Shown one piece after another: positions 12,801 through 24,000 of a stretch of 64,000 bases of DNA. The stretch lies in contig OU015673.1 in assembly GCA_907165275.2 (NCBI GenBank), positions 1,565,001-1,629,000 of the forward strand, written 5' to 3'. A model generated the notes under the pieces. That model was not told the origin of the DNA and made no database searches. It was given only the letters and a program-made list of their open reading frames with translations. Made by a program: the position numbers and the translations under genes. Position 1 is the stretch's first letter. The number at the start of each line of letters is the position of its first letter. The DNA comes from Zygaena filipendulae (Eukaryota; Arthropoda; Insecta; Lepidoptera; Zygaenidae).

Positions 12801-13524
12801 TGGTAGTATTGTGTTTCAAAATTCAAATCGACATTTGAAGTTGCCGAATATTCTTAATTTAAATCCTTCTTATTTGAAATTACCAAATTCAAAATTCCTA
12901 ATTTGAAATTACCAAATTCAATATTCCTAATTTGTAATTACCAAATTCAAAATGCCTAATCTGAAATTACCAAATTCAAAATTCCTATTTTTAAAATTAC
13001 TAAATTCTAAATTACCAAATTCAATATCCCTAATTTGAAATTACCAAATTCAATATTCCTAATTTGAAATTACCAAATTCAAAATTCCTAATTTGAAAAT
13101 TTTGATTCGGTCTTCCGCAGACGTATGCCGCGAGTATTACAGCAACTACCAGTTCTACAAAGCGGTGGACGAAGTCATGCACGTGCTGCATCTCGCCAAC
13201 TCATTCTTCGAGGCGAGCAAACCTTGGGAGTTGAGGAAGAAAGTGGAATGCCAGAAAGAATTAGACGTTGTGCTTCATATCACGCTGGAAACTTTAAGGA
13301 TCTGCGGCATAATACTACAGCCGATAATTCCGGAAATGTCCGATCGGTTGCTGGAGAAGTTACAAATTCCCAAAGACAGCAGAACGTGGCAACACTGCGA
13401 GACGCCATCTTGGAGGATCAAAGGCGCCATTCACGAGTCGAAGAAAATTCAAGGCGGAAAGTTTGTGTTGTTTCAAAGGATTTATGATGATAAAATTAAT
13501 ATTAAAAAGAAAGCTAGTGTTTAA
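713..13524 (+). CDS. MARS2: Mitochondrial methionyl-tRNA synthetase, 3' part of gene (6 exons)
   Basis: Class I aminoacyl-tRNA synthetase that charges mitochondrial tRNA-Met with methionine. I join exons 713-821, 1765-1883, 10678-10829, 11069-11280, 11353-11547 and 13121-13524: 1191 nt, 396 codons plus stop, every phase fitting. In order the product shows the end of the catalytic domain ([15 protein letters not shown]), the [14 protein letters not shown] segment, [12 protein letters not shown], a KMSKS-type loop read as KMGKS, and the helical anticodon-binding domain. The HIGH motif and roughly the first 200 residues lie before base 1. The single-chain layout without GST-like or WHEP extensions and the wording of the SRP segment fit the mitochondrial rather than the cytosolic enzyme. 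The second intron is enlarged by a BEL retrotransposon, and the fifth exon's donor is repeated eight times. Family assignment is from sequence recall, not a search. Confidence 0.9.
822..1764. other. MARS2 intron with repeat fragments
   Basis: Holds fragments of the TGACGTCA-containing MITE family near 1025-1080 (TGACGTCACGAACCC, TAAACTTTGATGTGC) and 1368-1440 (GTGACGTCACGACC, ATGGCGGCTAG). No coding potential seen beyond the next exon. Confidence 0.5.
1765..1883 (+). CDS. MARS2: MARS2 exon (SVSRPSSR segment)
   Basis: Acceptor TGCGTCCAG at 1764, donor CCG|GTATGG at 1884. It enters in phase 1, so the split codon becomes Asp, and leaves in phase 0. It encodes [12 protein letters not shown] and then [14 protein letters not shown], a block strongly conserved in MetRS. 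Confidence 0.9.
1893..2012 (+). repeat. tRNA-derived SINE copy
   Basis: The head resembles a tRNA, with a pol III box B (GGTTCGATTCC) at about 1948, followed by a unique part (AGTCTGGGCGTGTTTATA) shared with the copy at 26428. It starts about 10 nt after the MARS2 donor at 1884, so that intron's 5' end is almost entirely SINE. Confidence 0.65.
2082..2453 (-). pseudogene. Spherulin-2A-like coding fragment
   Basis: About 123 open codons ending in a stop, reading [15 protein letters not shown], then [33 protein letters not shown] and a terminal YGDSTIRVK. The wording resembles the C-terminal beta-rich half of insect spherulin-2A-like proteins, whose function is poorly known. A possible acceptor (TTCTATAG) precedes GGTACGAT at 2453. 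Full-length proteins are about twice as long; the upstream part is missing because a dispersed element starts at about 2461. It could be the last exon of a displaced gene or a remnant. It lies antisense in a MARS2 intron. Family assignment is from recall only. Confidence 0.5.
2461..2976. repeat. Dispersed element, left part (split by BEL insertion)
   Basis: Left terminus AGGGTACTTGCA is mirrored by TGCAAGTACCCT at 10346. Together with 10232-10346 it forms an element of about 630 bp, interrupted by the BEL retrotransposon. An uninterrupted inverted relative lies at 62543-63180. Confidence 0.7.
2977..3136 (+). repeat. BEL 5' LTR
   Basis: 160 bp, TG...CA ends. It contains a TATA box (TATATAA at 3034) and a TCAGT initiator-like motif at about 3060. 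A primer-binding-site-like TGG begins two bases after the LTR (3139); I could not identify the tRNA. Confidence 0.92.
6944..8478 (+). mobile_element. Degenerate Tc1/mariner-type element nested in BEL
   Basis: Inverted repeats of about 36 bp begin CACACATCAAAA at 6944 and end TTTTGATGTGTG at 8478, with two mismatches in the compared stretch (GTCTAGGGATCAAGT is shared). The insertion is flanked by TA on both sides (6942-6943, 8479-8480), the Tc1/mariner target. It is 1535 bp long and carries transposase remnants in the + direction. Confidence 0.9.
7213..8210 (+). pseudogene. Tc1-like transposase remnant
   Basis: Broken into several frames. The N-terminal helix-turn-helix region reads [18 protein letters not shown] and [14 protein letters not shown]; a second piece reads [18 protein letters not shown]; the C-terminal catalytic part reads [10 protein letters not shown] and [16 protein letters not shown], the last two Asp/Glu motifs of a DD34E transposase. 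Stops and frameshifts between 7425 and 7870 make it non-functional. No intact start codon is visible. Confidence 0.88.
10067..10226 (+). repeat. BEL 3' LTR
   Basis: Same 160 bp as the 5' LTR by eye. A purine-rich tract (GGAGGGCGGAA) immediately precedes it and is the likely polypurine tract. Confidence 0.92.
10232..10346. repeat. Dispersed element, right part
   Basis: Continues the element begun at 2461 after the BEL insertion and ends in TGCAAGTACCCT, the inverted terminus. It matches the inverted copy near 62543-62660 (TTGAAATATTG.CACAATTTCT). Confidence 0.7.
10430..10666. repeat. About 90-bp tandem repeat, three copies, at a MARS2 acceptor
   Basis: Three imperfect copies of a unit containing TGTTTGGTGACCTTGTGAGAG, CTCCGTGAAATGGTCTC and ATCTTCTA.TTTGTGACC. 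The last partial copy ends about 12 nt before the acceptor at 10677. Confidence 0.85.
10678..10829 (+). CDS. MARS2: MARS2 exon ([12 protein letters not shown] segment)
   Basis: Acceptor TTGGCGCAG at 10677, donor CTCAA|GTGAGC at 10830. It enters in phase 0 and leaves in phase 2. It encodes [20 protein letters not shown] and the GKDILK motif. A roughly 90-bp tandem repeat runs right up to its acceptor. Confidence 0.92.
11069..11280 (+). CDS. MARS2: MARS2 exon (KMSKS loop)
   Basis: Acceptor GTGTCCAG at 11068, donor GCCA|GTACGT at 11281. It encodes [13 protein letters not shown] and the KMSKS-type loop as AKMGKSAGN, then [16 protein letters not shown] content is very high compared with flanking intron DNA. 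Confidence 0.92.
11353..11547 (+). CDS. MARS2: MARS2 exon with repeated 3' end
   Basis: Acceptor ACGTTGCAG at 11352; the first donor is CCCG|GTGAGT at 11548. It encodes [20 protein letters not shown] and the start of the anticodon-binding domain. The last 95 nt plus 33 nt of intron recur in tandem, giving seven further identical-looking donors. Only the first donor keeps the frame into the last exon: donors 2 and 3 shift it, and a TGA at 11805 lies before donor 4. Confidence 0.9.
11453..12450 (+). repeat. 128-bp tandem array repeating an exon tail and its splice donor (8 copies)
   Basis: Each unit is the last 95 nt of the MARS2 exon ending at 11547 plus 33 nt of G-rich intron. Donor GTs fall at 11548, 11676, 11804, 11932, 12060, 12188, 12316 and 12444, spaced exactly 128. 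Units look identical except the last, whose intron part varies (GTGAGTGCGGGG). The unit is not a multiple of three and has no pyrimidine tract, so the copies are not extra exons with their own acceptors. Confidence 0.95.
12840..13112. repeat. About 30-bp AT-rich minisatellite before the last MARS2 exon
   Basis: Eight to nine imperfect copies of a unit containing AATTTGAAATTACCAAATTC, ending just before the acceptor at 13120. Composition is the opposite of the GC-rich array 400 bp upstream. Confidence 0.9.
13121..13524 (+). CDS. MARS2: MARS2 last exon, stop and poly(A) signal
   Basis: Acceptor GTCTTCCGCAG at 13120. It encodes the anticodon-binding helices ([19 protein letters not shown], then [15 protein letters not shown]) and the C-terminus, ending at TAA 13522-13524. 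AATAAA begins at 13524, the last base of the stop codon, so the 3' UTR is likely very short. Confidence 0.92.
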
Positions 13525-13959
13525 ATAAAGCTTCAATTTTATGTAGTGTAGATTTTTTCCAGTTTTTTGACGGCTTTTTACCTTTGAAACTTGAATATAA
13601 CTTATACATCATAGCTAATACCTAAATAGTTAAAATCAATATCATATCAGATTGATGTTTGTGTATTTTACAATTACAATATTACTTTTGCTCATCTCAT
13701 TGTGTAGGTAATCTTTTTACTAAGAATACAATACGGGTATTAAATATTTTGGAAAACATAAAACAATTGCCAACTTTTGACTCCTTTAGCCGAAATTTTC
13801 TATTCAGAATCTTAATAAATATCACTTTACTAAGCAAAGAGAAAAATATAATCACAGCGTTTTACTTAGTTCAGTGAACGAGGAAAACCATCCATCATTT
13901 TCGTCGCACAATTAAAACTCGACTTTGAATTAATAGGGTAGTTCCGAAGTATGAAAATA

Positions 13960-14189
13960 AAATAAAAATTAAACGTAGTTTTTCCTTTTTCAAATTATTG
14001 AAAAAATGCTAAGATAAAACACATTATAGTTTGGGAGTGGGAGCTCTTGACGTCATAACGTGCTATAAACTGTAAGACGGCGTGACGTCACGCGACATTT
14101 CGGCTCGCTGCATCTCCTTTATCATTACGTAAAAAATTAAAAAAAAATGCGTGCAATATTTTTTATTAATCTACAAGACAGACTATATT
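13960..14189. repeat. TGACGTCA-containing MITE copy
   Basis: Shares TTGACGTCAT, GTGACGTCACGCGACATTTCG and the end ATTAATCTACAAGACAGAC with the copies at 26597, 40855, 47668, 49213, 53294 and 54434. Confidence 0.7.
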
Positions 14190-14587
14190 AAAATTGGGTT
14201 GAGAAGCCCATTCCGAGTTCGAAGCAGTTGTTCAAATAATCTTTCTGCTCTTTGAGTAGGTAAGTTATGTAAAAATATTCGTGTTCTCTAAAGTACATAT
14301 GTAGGTATAAGTTTTCAATAATAATTTTATCAGAAACAGGTATTGTTTTGTTAGTCTCATAGTATAGTTTTTTATGTATGTTTTACTTATTTTAGTATAT
14401 TTTATGTAATAGTTATTGTAGTCATTGCATTTCTCGTATGCCTACTATTTGTTGTGAACGACTGAATGTTATTTATTTTTATTATAGATTATTTCTAAAT
14501 AAAGTACCTCATGTTTATTGTTATAATGGCCAATCCTTTTAGTTGAATATTAAAAAAGTCCACTTAATATTGCTCTACACCTCACCC

Positions 14588-14748
14588 CTAGATCGGCTGC
14601 CCTACGGAAAAAAGTACCTAATTGCAGCGGAATAAATTTTACAGGAGAAGCAAAAAACCGGAAATCGCTTTATTTAAAACCTTCCATAGTATAACGGTTT
14701 TTTAATTTTAATTTCTCTAAGACAAACCTTTTTGATGGTTGTATGTAG
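14588..14748 (+). repeat. Dispersed repeat copy (CGGCTGCCCTACGG family)
   Basis: Reads CGGCTGCCCTACGG, then GCAAAAAACCGGAAATCGC and TTTTTGATGGTTGTATG. An inverted copy lies at 43936-44098. Confidence 0.7.
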
Positions 14749-14782
14749 CAAGGTCCGTTATGCGTGAAAAGAGGCAAAAATC

Positions 14783-14960
14783 CTACTAATATAAATGTGT
14801 GGATGTTTAGATGTTTGTTACTCAATCACGCAAAAACAGCTGAACGGATTTGGATGAAATTTGGCATGCACGTTGTCAGGGGTACATAGTAGGACATAGG
14901 GTACTTTTATCCCGGAATTGCCGCGGGAACTCCGAAATTACCGCGGGGCACAGCTAGTAA
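14783..14960 (+). repeat. CGCGGG-type lepidopteran dispersed repeat
   Basis: Begins TCCTACTAATAT and carries TGTTACTCAATCACGCAAAA, GAACGGATTTGGATGAAAT, CATAGGGTAC and ACTCCGAAATTACCGCGG, ending ACAGCTAGTA. Members occur in both orientations through the window. Confidence 0.8.
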
Positions 14961-16828
14961 GAAATAAAACTCATTTCGAAAAAGATTATAGTTGCTTTGT
15001 CTTGCCGCAGAGCAGCTGAGATTTCAGTTCAGGGCGATTTTAACGAAATGAAAACCAAAGAAAATTCGTATCGGAGTCAATTTATTTACGCTTACCTCTA
15101 AAATTATTATTATTATTTGCATCAAAATACTGCAATAACGACTAACGGTATCAAGAAAGCTAAATTGTTCGTTTATACTATTAGAAGCTAGGTACAGCCG
15201 TGTCCGTGACCTACCCGCACGCAAATACAATAGGCAAGGTAGGCACGTGTCATTATAATATCTCAATACGCTTAGTCGAAAATGCATTCGAATGAGTATG
15301 ATACAGGTTTTGACAATTCAATTATATTTATAATTAGGTTACTATAAGAATAAGTAATAACAATATAGGTACATGTAATTATAATAATAATAATAAATTC
15401 TTACAAAAATTCCTTCGACGAGTACATACATTGAATGCTTACAAATTACAGTTTTGGCGGCTACACACTTCCCTCGCTACTCTAAACAACGAGCTTCGAA
15501 GGTCAATATGCGCGAGCGCATCGAAGCGACGCGAATTTTTTTGCGCAACCAACTATCGATCATCATATTAACCAGAAAATCGATGAAATCGACAAACCAA
15601 ACCGATGCAAGATGACCATGGATGAATCGCTATGGCTCAGCTAATAAAGTATACACTTGTATGCACTAAACTCATTACCCCACACAGTCAAACTTGAACA
15701 TTGTTCATCGGAGATAAAGTTCAAAATGAAATTTTTAAATTCGCATCAACATTACGTCGCGTCGCTTCACATCCACCAGTGTAAATTGACCCTACTTTAC
15801 ATATCTGACCTAAATTTCCAACAAGCATTTAATATCTCAAGGCTCAGACATAATACATTATAGTTGGGTAACATTTAAATCCTTCAATACCCCCAAGTTG
15901 ACCAAGAGATACAACAAACTGCATGACAAGAAACATAATTCATTCACCTTGTCGGTCGGTCAACCTGGAATATTTAGCGCAAGTAGGTAATTTATTGCTA
16001 TAGTTAAACCTTTGTTGAACCATTCACCTGAATGTCTCAGCCTTACAACCAGTAATTTACACGAGTCTTTCGAAATAAATTTTAAATTTGATAGTTGAAT
16101 ACGTTAAAAATTACTTGCAGCTTTAGCCAATGTATGGTTTTCTGGATTTACACGTTCCCATATTCACCTACAGAACGGAGCAGTATCACAACATTATATA
16201 ACTCGCTTAGGTTTTACTGCTTCGCTATTATTGTACGTTGCAGGCTAATCGTATAGGTAATTTGTCCGTTTGTTTGTAAACTAATTACAGATTGGCCGCA
16301 ACATTTACTAAATAATCTTGTAGCACAAAATTAGGGCTCAACTGAGAACATTGCTACACCGCTGTACTCAAGATAATATTATACAATAAGACTACAATAA
16401 ATAAATTAAAATAAACTTAACTATGGCAAATAATATTTCATGGAATGGACACTCAGCCCGCCCCGGTGACGTCTGGCATTCAGTTGTTATTTATTTTGAC
16501 ATTATTGTGCGATTAAATATTCGATTATAAATATTATATCGATTTGATGAAACTCTCAAACTTAAATTAGACTTAAGAAGCTTTGAAATTTCTATTAAAA
16601 TCGTTTTCCAATCAAACTCTTTAGGCTTGTAAATTTAACTCGATCGAGATTTGAGCATGCGACCCTAGGAGTTTTTTTATCAGCACTAACCTTGGATAGA
16701 ACTTTTCTTGTGTTACTGGATTTCTGTGATGCTAGGAATCTTTGTAAATGCCAAAGGCCATCTACATTAACTAGTAGGTAATACCAAAAGTTATCTTGTC
16801 ATGTAGTTAATTTCAGTTATAGGTTTCA

Positions 16829-17061
16829 GCCGCACTCAGAGTCGACTTTAATGATTACTTAGTTAAGTATAGATTTTTAAAATAAAACTGCCGCAATCAG
16901 ACAAGTTTAATAAATTTATATTAATTTGCATTTAACTGATTAAGTTACATCTCATTAAATGCCAATTAACATTAATTTACTGAACGTCTCTGATTGCGGC
17001 AATTTTGTTTTAAAAATCTATACTTAACTAAGTAATCATTAAAGTTGACTCTGAGTGCGGC
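16829..17061. repeat. Foldback MITE (GCCGCACTCAGAG family)
   Basis: 233 bp, almost one hairpin: GCCGCACTCAGAGTCGAC at the left is mirrored by GACTCTGAGTGCGGC at the right, and the complementarity continues through TTAAGTATAGATTTTTAAAA and TGCCGCAATCAGA to near the centre. Relatives at 17791, 35895 and 45434. Confidence 0.9.
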
Positions 17062-17081
17062 CGTTATTGCTATTTCACCGA

Positions 17082-17417
17082 AGCTCCTCAGACCAAATAA
17101 AAACTAAAGACGGAACGTCTCGAACAACGAAGTGAAGCCGGTTGGGTATGCATGTGGTGATTAGGAAAGTGTATGGATTTGCTAAGTTTACTTAAAGTGA
17201 TTCCATGCTGTTTTTTATTTTTTGACCGTTGACGACACAATATGGCATTTTTTCTAACTTTATTGTTGCGTCACCTTCATTAGCGGGAGAAGCTCAAACT
17301 GAAAGGTATGGTGCCTTTTTCTTGTGTGCGTGTTTCCGTGTACGTGCACGGCGTGGTGTCTTTTTCCGGGCTTCACTTGTTTGTTCTACGCGTTTTAGTT
17401 TTTATTTGGTCTGAGCT
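17082..17417. repeat. MITE with 24-bp inverted repeats
   Basis: Left end AGCTCCTCAGACCAAATAAA is mirrored by TTTATTTGGTCTGAGCT at the right. The interior has no convincing coding sequence. Confidence 0.7.
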
Positions 17418-17790
17418 AAGCTCTCGATTGCCCGAGGGCAGGCAGAGACAACCTAACCACCCCGGTTGTCGCCGTAGCCGAAATCGGCTCCACTTGACAT
17501 GTTATTTCACACGAATTTCAATACCTATTTTCTCATAATAATTATGTAATAGGTACCGCTGTTTTTGTTCATTTAAATACCTAATTATAAAATAATATTA
17601 TTTATCTTATTCCACCAATATCAAAATGTACACCAAAAACATTTTTTTATTTTATTTTGGTGTTTGGGGAATCGAATAAAATATACGTAAATGTACCTAC
17701 ATAATTTAAGTATTGGAATTCGTACGAAAACTAACAATAACGACCTGCCTTAAAGGCTGACCAATAGACGTTATGATATGACAATGTGAT

Positions 17791-18067
17791 AAGTTTAAAA
17801 AATTAATGTTAATTGGCATTTAATGAGATGTAACTTAATAAGTTAAATGCCAATTAACATTAATTTTTTAAACTTGTCTGATTGCGGCAGTTTTGTTTTA
17901 AAAATCTATACTTAACTAAGTACTCATTAAAGTCGACTCTGAGTGCGGCGGTTAGTTAGTTAAATGCAAATTAACATTAATTTATTAAACTTGTCTGATT
18001 GCGGCAGTTATGTTTTAAAAATCTATACTTAACTAAGTAATCATTAAAGTCGACTCTGAGTGCGGCC
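17791..18067. repeat. Rearranged foldback MITE with duplicated right arm
   Basis: Same family as 16829. Two right arms (each ending GACTCTGAGTGCGGC) follow each other at about 17870-17948 and 17955-18067. Confidence 0.8.
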
Positions 18068-20514
18068 GTATGTTGCTTCCATCTGGCAAATATTAATTTT
18101 GTTCGTGTAAAAGGTCAACCATAGTTTACCAGTTTCTGTGACTTGTGTACAGAATATGCAGATTTAGTGGAAATATTAACAATTTCCGGTCGGATTTTAA
18201 TATTTGTACAAAAATAATTTTATTTCTTTAGATTCAATTTGTGCGAAATACAGTTAACTATTATGTAGTCGAAAGAGTTAGGTACACAATTTTATACGTT
18301 AAAAATATTTTAATAGACAGTTATTTTAATTTAATACGTATTTAAATTTAAATATGTATATAATAAATGTTTAAGAATTTATTAGAAATAATGCCAACGT
18401 CTTGGTTATAGATGTATTTACGTTCAAAAACAGGTCGACAACGATTTCATAAAAAGCGGGCAAAAGGGGCCTTTTATTTGAGAAATATATATTTAATAGT
18501 ATTGGATATTCGTCCAAATAAGTAAATCCTTAAAGTATCAGTTCGCTTTATAATTATAATACAATTATAAAATATAATAGTAAATTCATTTAAAACATGT
18601 TTTACCTGAAATATGAAAAATAGTGAAAATTACAAAAGGTATTTCACTCGTATTATTTTTATTAAATTTTTGAGACGTTTCGCGCTCAGCCGTGCATTTT
18701 TTAAAGAAGAACTAATCTCATAATAACATGATACAAAACTTCATACAACAAGTCAAAAATATAAGTGGAGTATAAGAATTTTAATAACATTACTTTACAG
18801 AAATATTACCTAACAACGAACGCCCACGGAACCCGAAGTCTAAAGTTGGGTCGCGACCAAAATAATTTTCAATGAAAATGTACCAGAGGAGCTATTATGT
18901 AACTTGTGAATTTTACGGTTCCAATCAAAAACATGGCGGTTTTGTGATTACAATATGCACTTTTTGACACCTACAATATCTAGCAATCAATCAAAATAAA
19001 CACACTTCCAAAGTTGAAGCTGTCTAAACATGATTAATTAAAATCGCTATTTTTCTGATTGAAACCGAAAATATATGATAGCAACAAAAGTTACATAATT
19101 TCCCTGAAATAACCTAAAACCTGGGTCAAGGGCAAATTGTACTAATAATTCAATCATCTCAGGTTTCAGATCATCTAGCTGGTTACACGTCCGCGCAAAA
19201 CCGAAGGCGTAGCTAAACTTGACCCTTAGAAATAAACAACAATAATATCATTGAAAGTACGACCGGAGACAGTTGAACTCAACATCGCAACTTAAGGCGC
19301 ATATCTTTCCCTGAAACTACCATCACCAGCTCCAGAAAATAATTTGTTATTAAATGAAATGTCCTAAAAGGAAATATAATAGTGTCCAGTCCATGTGCTA
19401 CATTGAGAAACCAATTATTCTAATCTGAAGCGGTTAAACTTTTAACACGCCATACAGCACATATAATATCTACACTTTTATTTGCAAATCTACAACAAGT
19501 AATGTGTAGGTATTTCGGAATTAATGAAGTTGTTTTACTGTAACTCTTCAACTGGTAAAGGTATATAATATAGAGTTCTTTCACTATGGAGTTCTTGCGG
19601 GAATTCCTAAACTAACGCGGGTGAATCTTCGTGGGACCAGCTATAATGAAATTTTTTAAGGTTAGTTCCACTACCGGTGAATTGTTTGCTGCGAGCTTCT
19701 ATGCCCCTTGTATGAGATCAAGGTCCCCGGTCGACACTATAGTACCTACTGACACACTATCTATTCCACACCGATTTTTCTATTTCACTTTAATTTTTAT
19801 TGCTTGTTTCAATTATATTTCTATAAGTACACAATATATTCAACTAGATTCAACTCGATTCCTCGATTCATCATCGAATTGTACTTTTTCCACACATTTC
19901 ACACATTCAGTGCCGACGACGCGTTAGTTGTGTAATGTGATGTATAGATAATAATAATATATACGGTTACAATTTTCCAAAATGACACCACTCAGAGAAA
20001 TCTTCCTAGGTACCAATTTAAATTAATAAAAACATCAAATACAATAACTTTCTACAACGTTTTTACAAAAACAAAAACTTAGGTAACCGTCAAAAATTTG
20101 AACGGTCCAATTTAAACTCTGAACAAGTATTAAATTACAAAATTGAGAAAAATATTAAACGATCGACTTTAAAAAAAAAACATATGAACATGATTTTTTA
20201 ACGAGTCGCGGCACTTTGGGTAGTGCAAGGGCCTTAGCAATTAAATTAGAAGTGTTCAAATGTGTCGTGTGACTTGTCGCATGTGAACGATATCCAATTC
20301 ACACAATAGGCAGGCCAGCGACACTCCCTTGAACCAAAAGTTACTATGGATTTATGCGCGACCTTCTTTACCAACTTTGGAATACTTAACTGAATTTCTA
20401 CCGCGTCATACATTGCAATGGTATGGTTGGCACTAAATGCTTTCATAGATCGAATCAGCAATTAGTATGGAAGTGCCTACTCTTAAAACGTAGTGATTAT
20501 TTGCTCAGTGACAA

Positions 20515-20760
20515 TAGGTAGAGCTTATCTAAGCTAAAATGACACGCCCCACTACTCAATAAGCAGTTTTAGATGTGCGATATCATGACGTATTGATAAT
20601 ATCTCTTTAATAGTGTGAGTGCAGCGACAGTCTGTATGCGGCAACTGAGGACGAATGGCAACACCAGATTTATACGTGTCGTATCGATATTTTAACGGTT
20701 GTGCGTGTGCGTATGTTCGACGGAGGGGCGCGTCATTTTAGCTTAGATAAGCTCTACCTA
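20515..20760. repeat. MITE with 35-bp inverted repeats
   Basis: Starts TAGGTAGAGCTTATCTAAGC and ends with the complement GCTTAGATAAGCTCTACCTA. The repeats extend to GACACGCCCC / GGGGCGCGTC. Confidence 0.88.
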
Positions 20761-20923
20761 TATTTATTTCGCATGTATTGCTCTGTTATGGTGCGGTGTG
20801 TCACAGCCAACACAGAACACTTAGGTACGTTTCCGGCCTAAAAATTATGTAAAATCGTTCAATCAAATTAAGTTTTTATTAATTCGCTAAGAGCAATGTG
20901 AAATGTAGGACTGTTTTACCCTC

Positions 20924-21141
20924 GGGCCACACTAACGGAAAACGTCAATGCCTATCATTGCGATGATTACTGCGTTAATGTCAATGCGATGAAGTGAGTG
21001 GCTACACTTGAACGTTCAACGTGAATGCCCATTAACGGCACTGTGTATGGCGTTGTCAAATTATCCCGTTAAATCGTGGCCACACCAACGTTGAACGTCC
21101 ATCAACGCGTTAATTAACGGCATTTCTCGTTAGTGTGGCCC
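20924..21141. repeat. MITE with GGGCCACACTAACG termini
   Basis: Left GGGCCACACTAACG, right CGTTAGTGTGGCCC. The interior is rich in AACG/CGTT motifs that form further imperfect palindromes. Confidence 0.8.
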
Positions 21142-22157
21142 CAGCATTAGAGACAGAACCAAAGTTTATTGATGCCATTTTTTTACGCAACCTTTTTGCC
21201 GTAAAATCATTCATATAACAACTGAACATCGATAATAATTACTTTAAAAATGATTGAATGTTCAAATATAATAAATGAGTCTAATTACCGAATAATCACA
21301 ACTGACAAACAAGCGGACTGCTTTATTGCATTGTTTGCTACAAATAATCCATCCTTCACACAAACTCAACTTGCACTCGACTACAATAAATTCTTTCACT
21401 TGAAGAGAAACAGAAGTGTTCCTATTTCCCAATGGCAAAATAATAAATTCTTTATATTACCTATGCAAGTTTAAAATCTTAAAGCAGAATAACTTACATA
21501 CATACAGACGGACAAGTCTTCCGAATCACTCCATTCGTATTTATAATAGTACATTATACCAGAATAAATAATTAAATATTATGTATATAAAAAAAAATAA
21601 AGTTATGTTTTGTTCTTAATAATAATAAACACTGAAGAAGTTTGAGCGAAAACTACAGATTGTATTGGCGCCGTTTATTTCAAGTCTTTAATTTCCTTAT
21701 GGTAAGTAAATATTAGAAAACTTGCAACACACATAATATAAAAAAAAAAAAAAAATAAAAAAAAATATATATATTTAGAAAAAATTGAAATGCTCGAATT
21801 TCAAAAATTGTCTATTCAAGATGGCGGATAGCATAATAATCTCAATATTTATCAAAAGAAGAAAATACAATCCAAAATGTAGTTACGAAAAGCCACTGAC
21901 CGCGAACACTGGCTAATACGTCATGAGTAGGTACAATCGAGTTCATAAATGCCTCAACACTGTTGATGGTTGTTGAATCTTAACACTATATACATATATA
22001 GCGTCACATGAGAAGTCCTGGTAAATTATGTAGATATATATATAAAAATAAAATGCTGAGTAAAAACTAATGTTTGTTCATGTTCCACTCCGAGTCACGC
22101 CACGTCCGATCGCTTTTGACCAATGATTAAAGAACGACTCGCACCAATAATCTTAAT

Positions 22158-22640
22158 CTTATCTAATATATATAAATTACGTGTCACGTTGTTTGTCCGC
22201 GATGGACTCCGAAACTACTGAACGGATTTTGATAAAATTTTGCAACAGTTTATAATATGGTCCAACTTAAAAGATAGGATAGTTTTTATCCCGGAATTCC
22301 CTCGGGAACTGAAGGACATAGAGTACTTTTTTCCCGCAACCTCCGCGGGAACTCCGAAATTACTGCGGATGAAATCGCGGGGGACAGCTAGTCTTAATAT
22401 ATATAAATCACGTGTCACGTTGTTTGTCCGCGATGGACTCCGAAACTACTGAACGAATTTTGATAAAATTTTGCAACCATTTATAATATGGTTCAACTTA
22501 AAAGATAGGATAGTTTTTATCCCGGAATTCCCTCGGGAACTGAAGGACATAGAGTAATTTTTTCCCGCAACCTCCGCGGGAACTCCGAAATTACCGCGGA
22601 TGAAATCGCGGGGGACAGCTAAATCGCGGGGGACAGCTAG
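22158..22640 (+). repeat. CGCGGG-type dispersed repeat, two tandem copies
   Basis: A unit of about 240 bp (GTGTCACGTTGTTTGTCCGC ... ATCGCGGGGGACAGCTA) occurs twice in direct repeat, then a short third piece of the tail. This is a local duplication of one insertion. Confidence 0.85.
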
Positions 22641-23817
22641 TAATAATTATAAATTTCAGTTCACAATAATTATTTAGGTTAAAAAAGCTCGGGTTTAGGT
22701 GTAAGCCTATACGCATATCTTGGTATGCAATCTAGCTTTTTTACTTTTGTGGATATATGTTTTATTTTATTTTCGATTGTAAACTGTTTTGTGTTCTAAT
22801 AAATAAATAAATAAACATTTGGTTCGTTTAATAGTAGAATGTGTTCGTGCACGATATGCTAATTTTCGCTAAGGATGTACGAAGTATATGATGTCTGAAG
22901 GAATTCGTAAGTGCGTACGATTAAACTAGCGAATTGGTGAAACTAGCGACGACTGCCATAAGAAATCAAATTATAAGATATTTCATATATTAATAAAAGG
23001 AAATCGAAGGAAAAATTTGTAAAATAGAGTTACACTAATTTTTGATGATAGATAATACATAATTATACCTATCGCCAAACATGGCCGTTTCTGGCACTGT
23101 TTGATATCAATTTTAAATTCTTGCAATATCATCATCAAAATTAGTTTTTTTTTTTACTATATTTAAGATATTCTAGTAGGTAAAATATGTTTCTTTATAT
23201 ATGAAATATCTAACAGTTATTTTTGTAGCGGGTGGCGCAAATTTCACCCCTACCCTTGACACGCAATCGGACGTGGAATCACATTACGTATCTTGGCACT
23301 ACGCCATTACCATAAGGTATTTTTACACACGTCGAATTCGTTTGCCAAAGCTTCGCTCGTGTGTAAAACAGCCCTTATCTCCCGTCGTTATTAAAACACA
23401 CCCTAACACCTTCGGTGAGTCCGATAGCGGATAATCTAAATTCGTAGTTTTTTTTTTTGTAACATTAAAATCTTTTATAAAAATCCGAAGCTGAAACACA
23501 CTAACAGACAGGTACAATAAGAAATGCATCGTAATCACTACGTATACGAGGTCCAATATCTATCCATTGGCTAACACTTTCCCTAAGTGAAAGACGTTTA
23601 TTCTTAACGCGAAGACATAATAATAATAATAATTAGAAAACACAACACCTATGGCGGGCGGTTCGTCAATGTTAAAACGAAAAACAAAAAAAAACACTTA
23701 TTTGTAATATCATACAATTCATAGTAAAATATCGGACAGATTTCTAATGAGAAAGCTATACAGGACCTTTTTTATACACTAAATAGTAAAACTAAATAAT
23801 ATAAGCAAAGTGAGTGG

Positions 23818-24000
23818 TTACTAATACTATAAATGCATAATATATTATACAAAAAACTCTGTTTGTCTGTTACTTTTTCAAACCTAAAAGGCCGAGCAGA
23901 TTTCGATAAAATTTGACAACCTGCAGGACTGCATTCTGAGGAGGAACATATTTGAGGGGATCCCGAAATTTACGAGCGCGAAGCTACGGGAAACAACTAA
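23818..24000 (+). repeat. CGCGGG-type dispersed repeat, diverged
   Basis: Diverged copy: TACTAATACTATAAATGC start, GATTTCGATAAAATTTGAC, then CCCGAAATTTACGAGCGCG. Confidence 0.55.
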
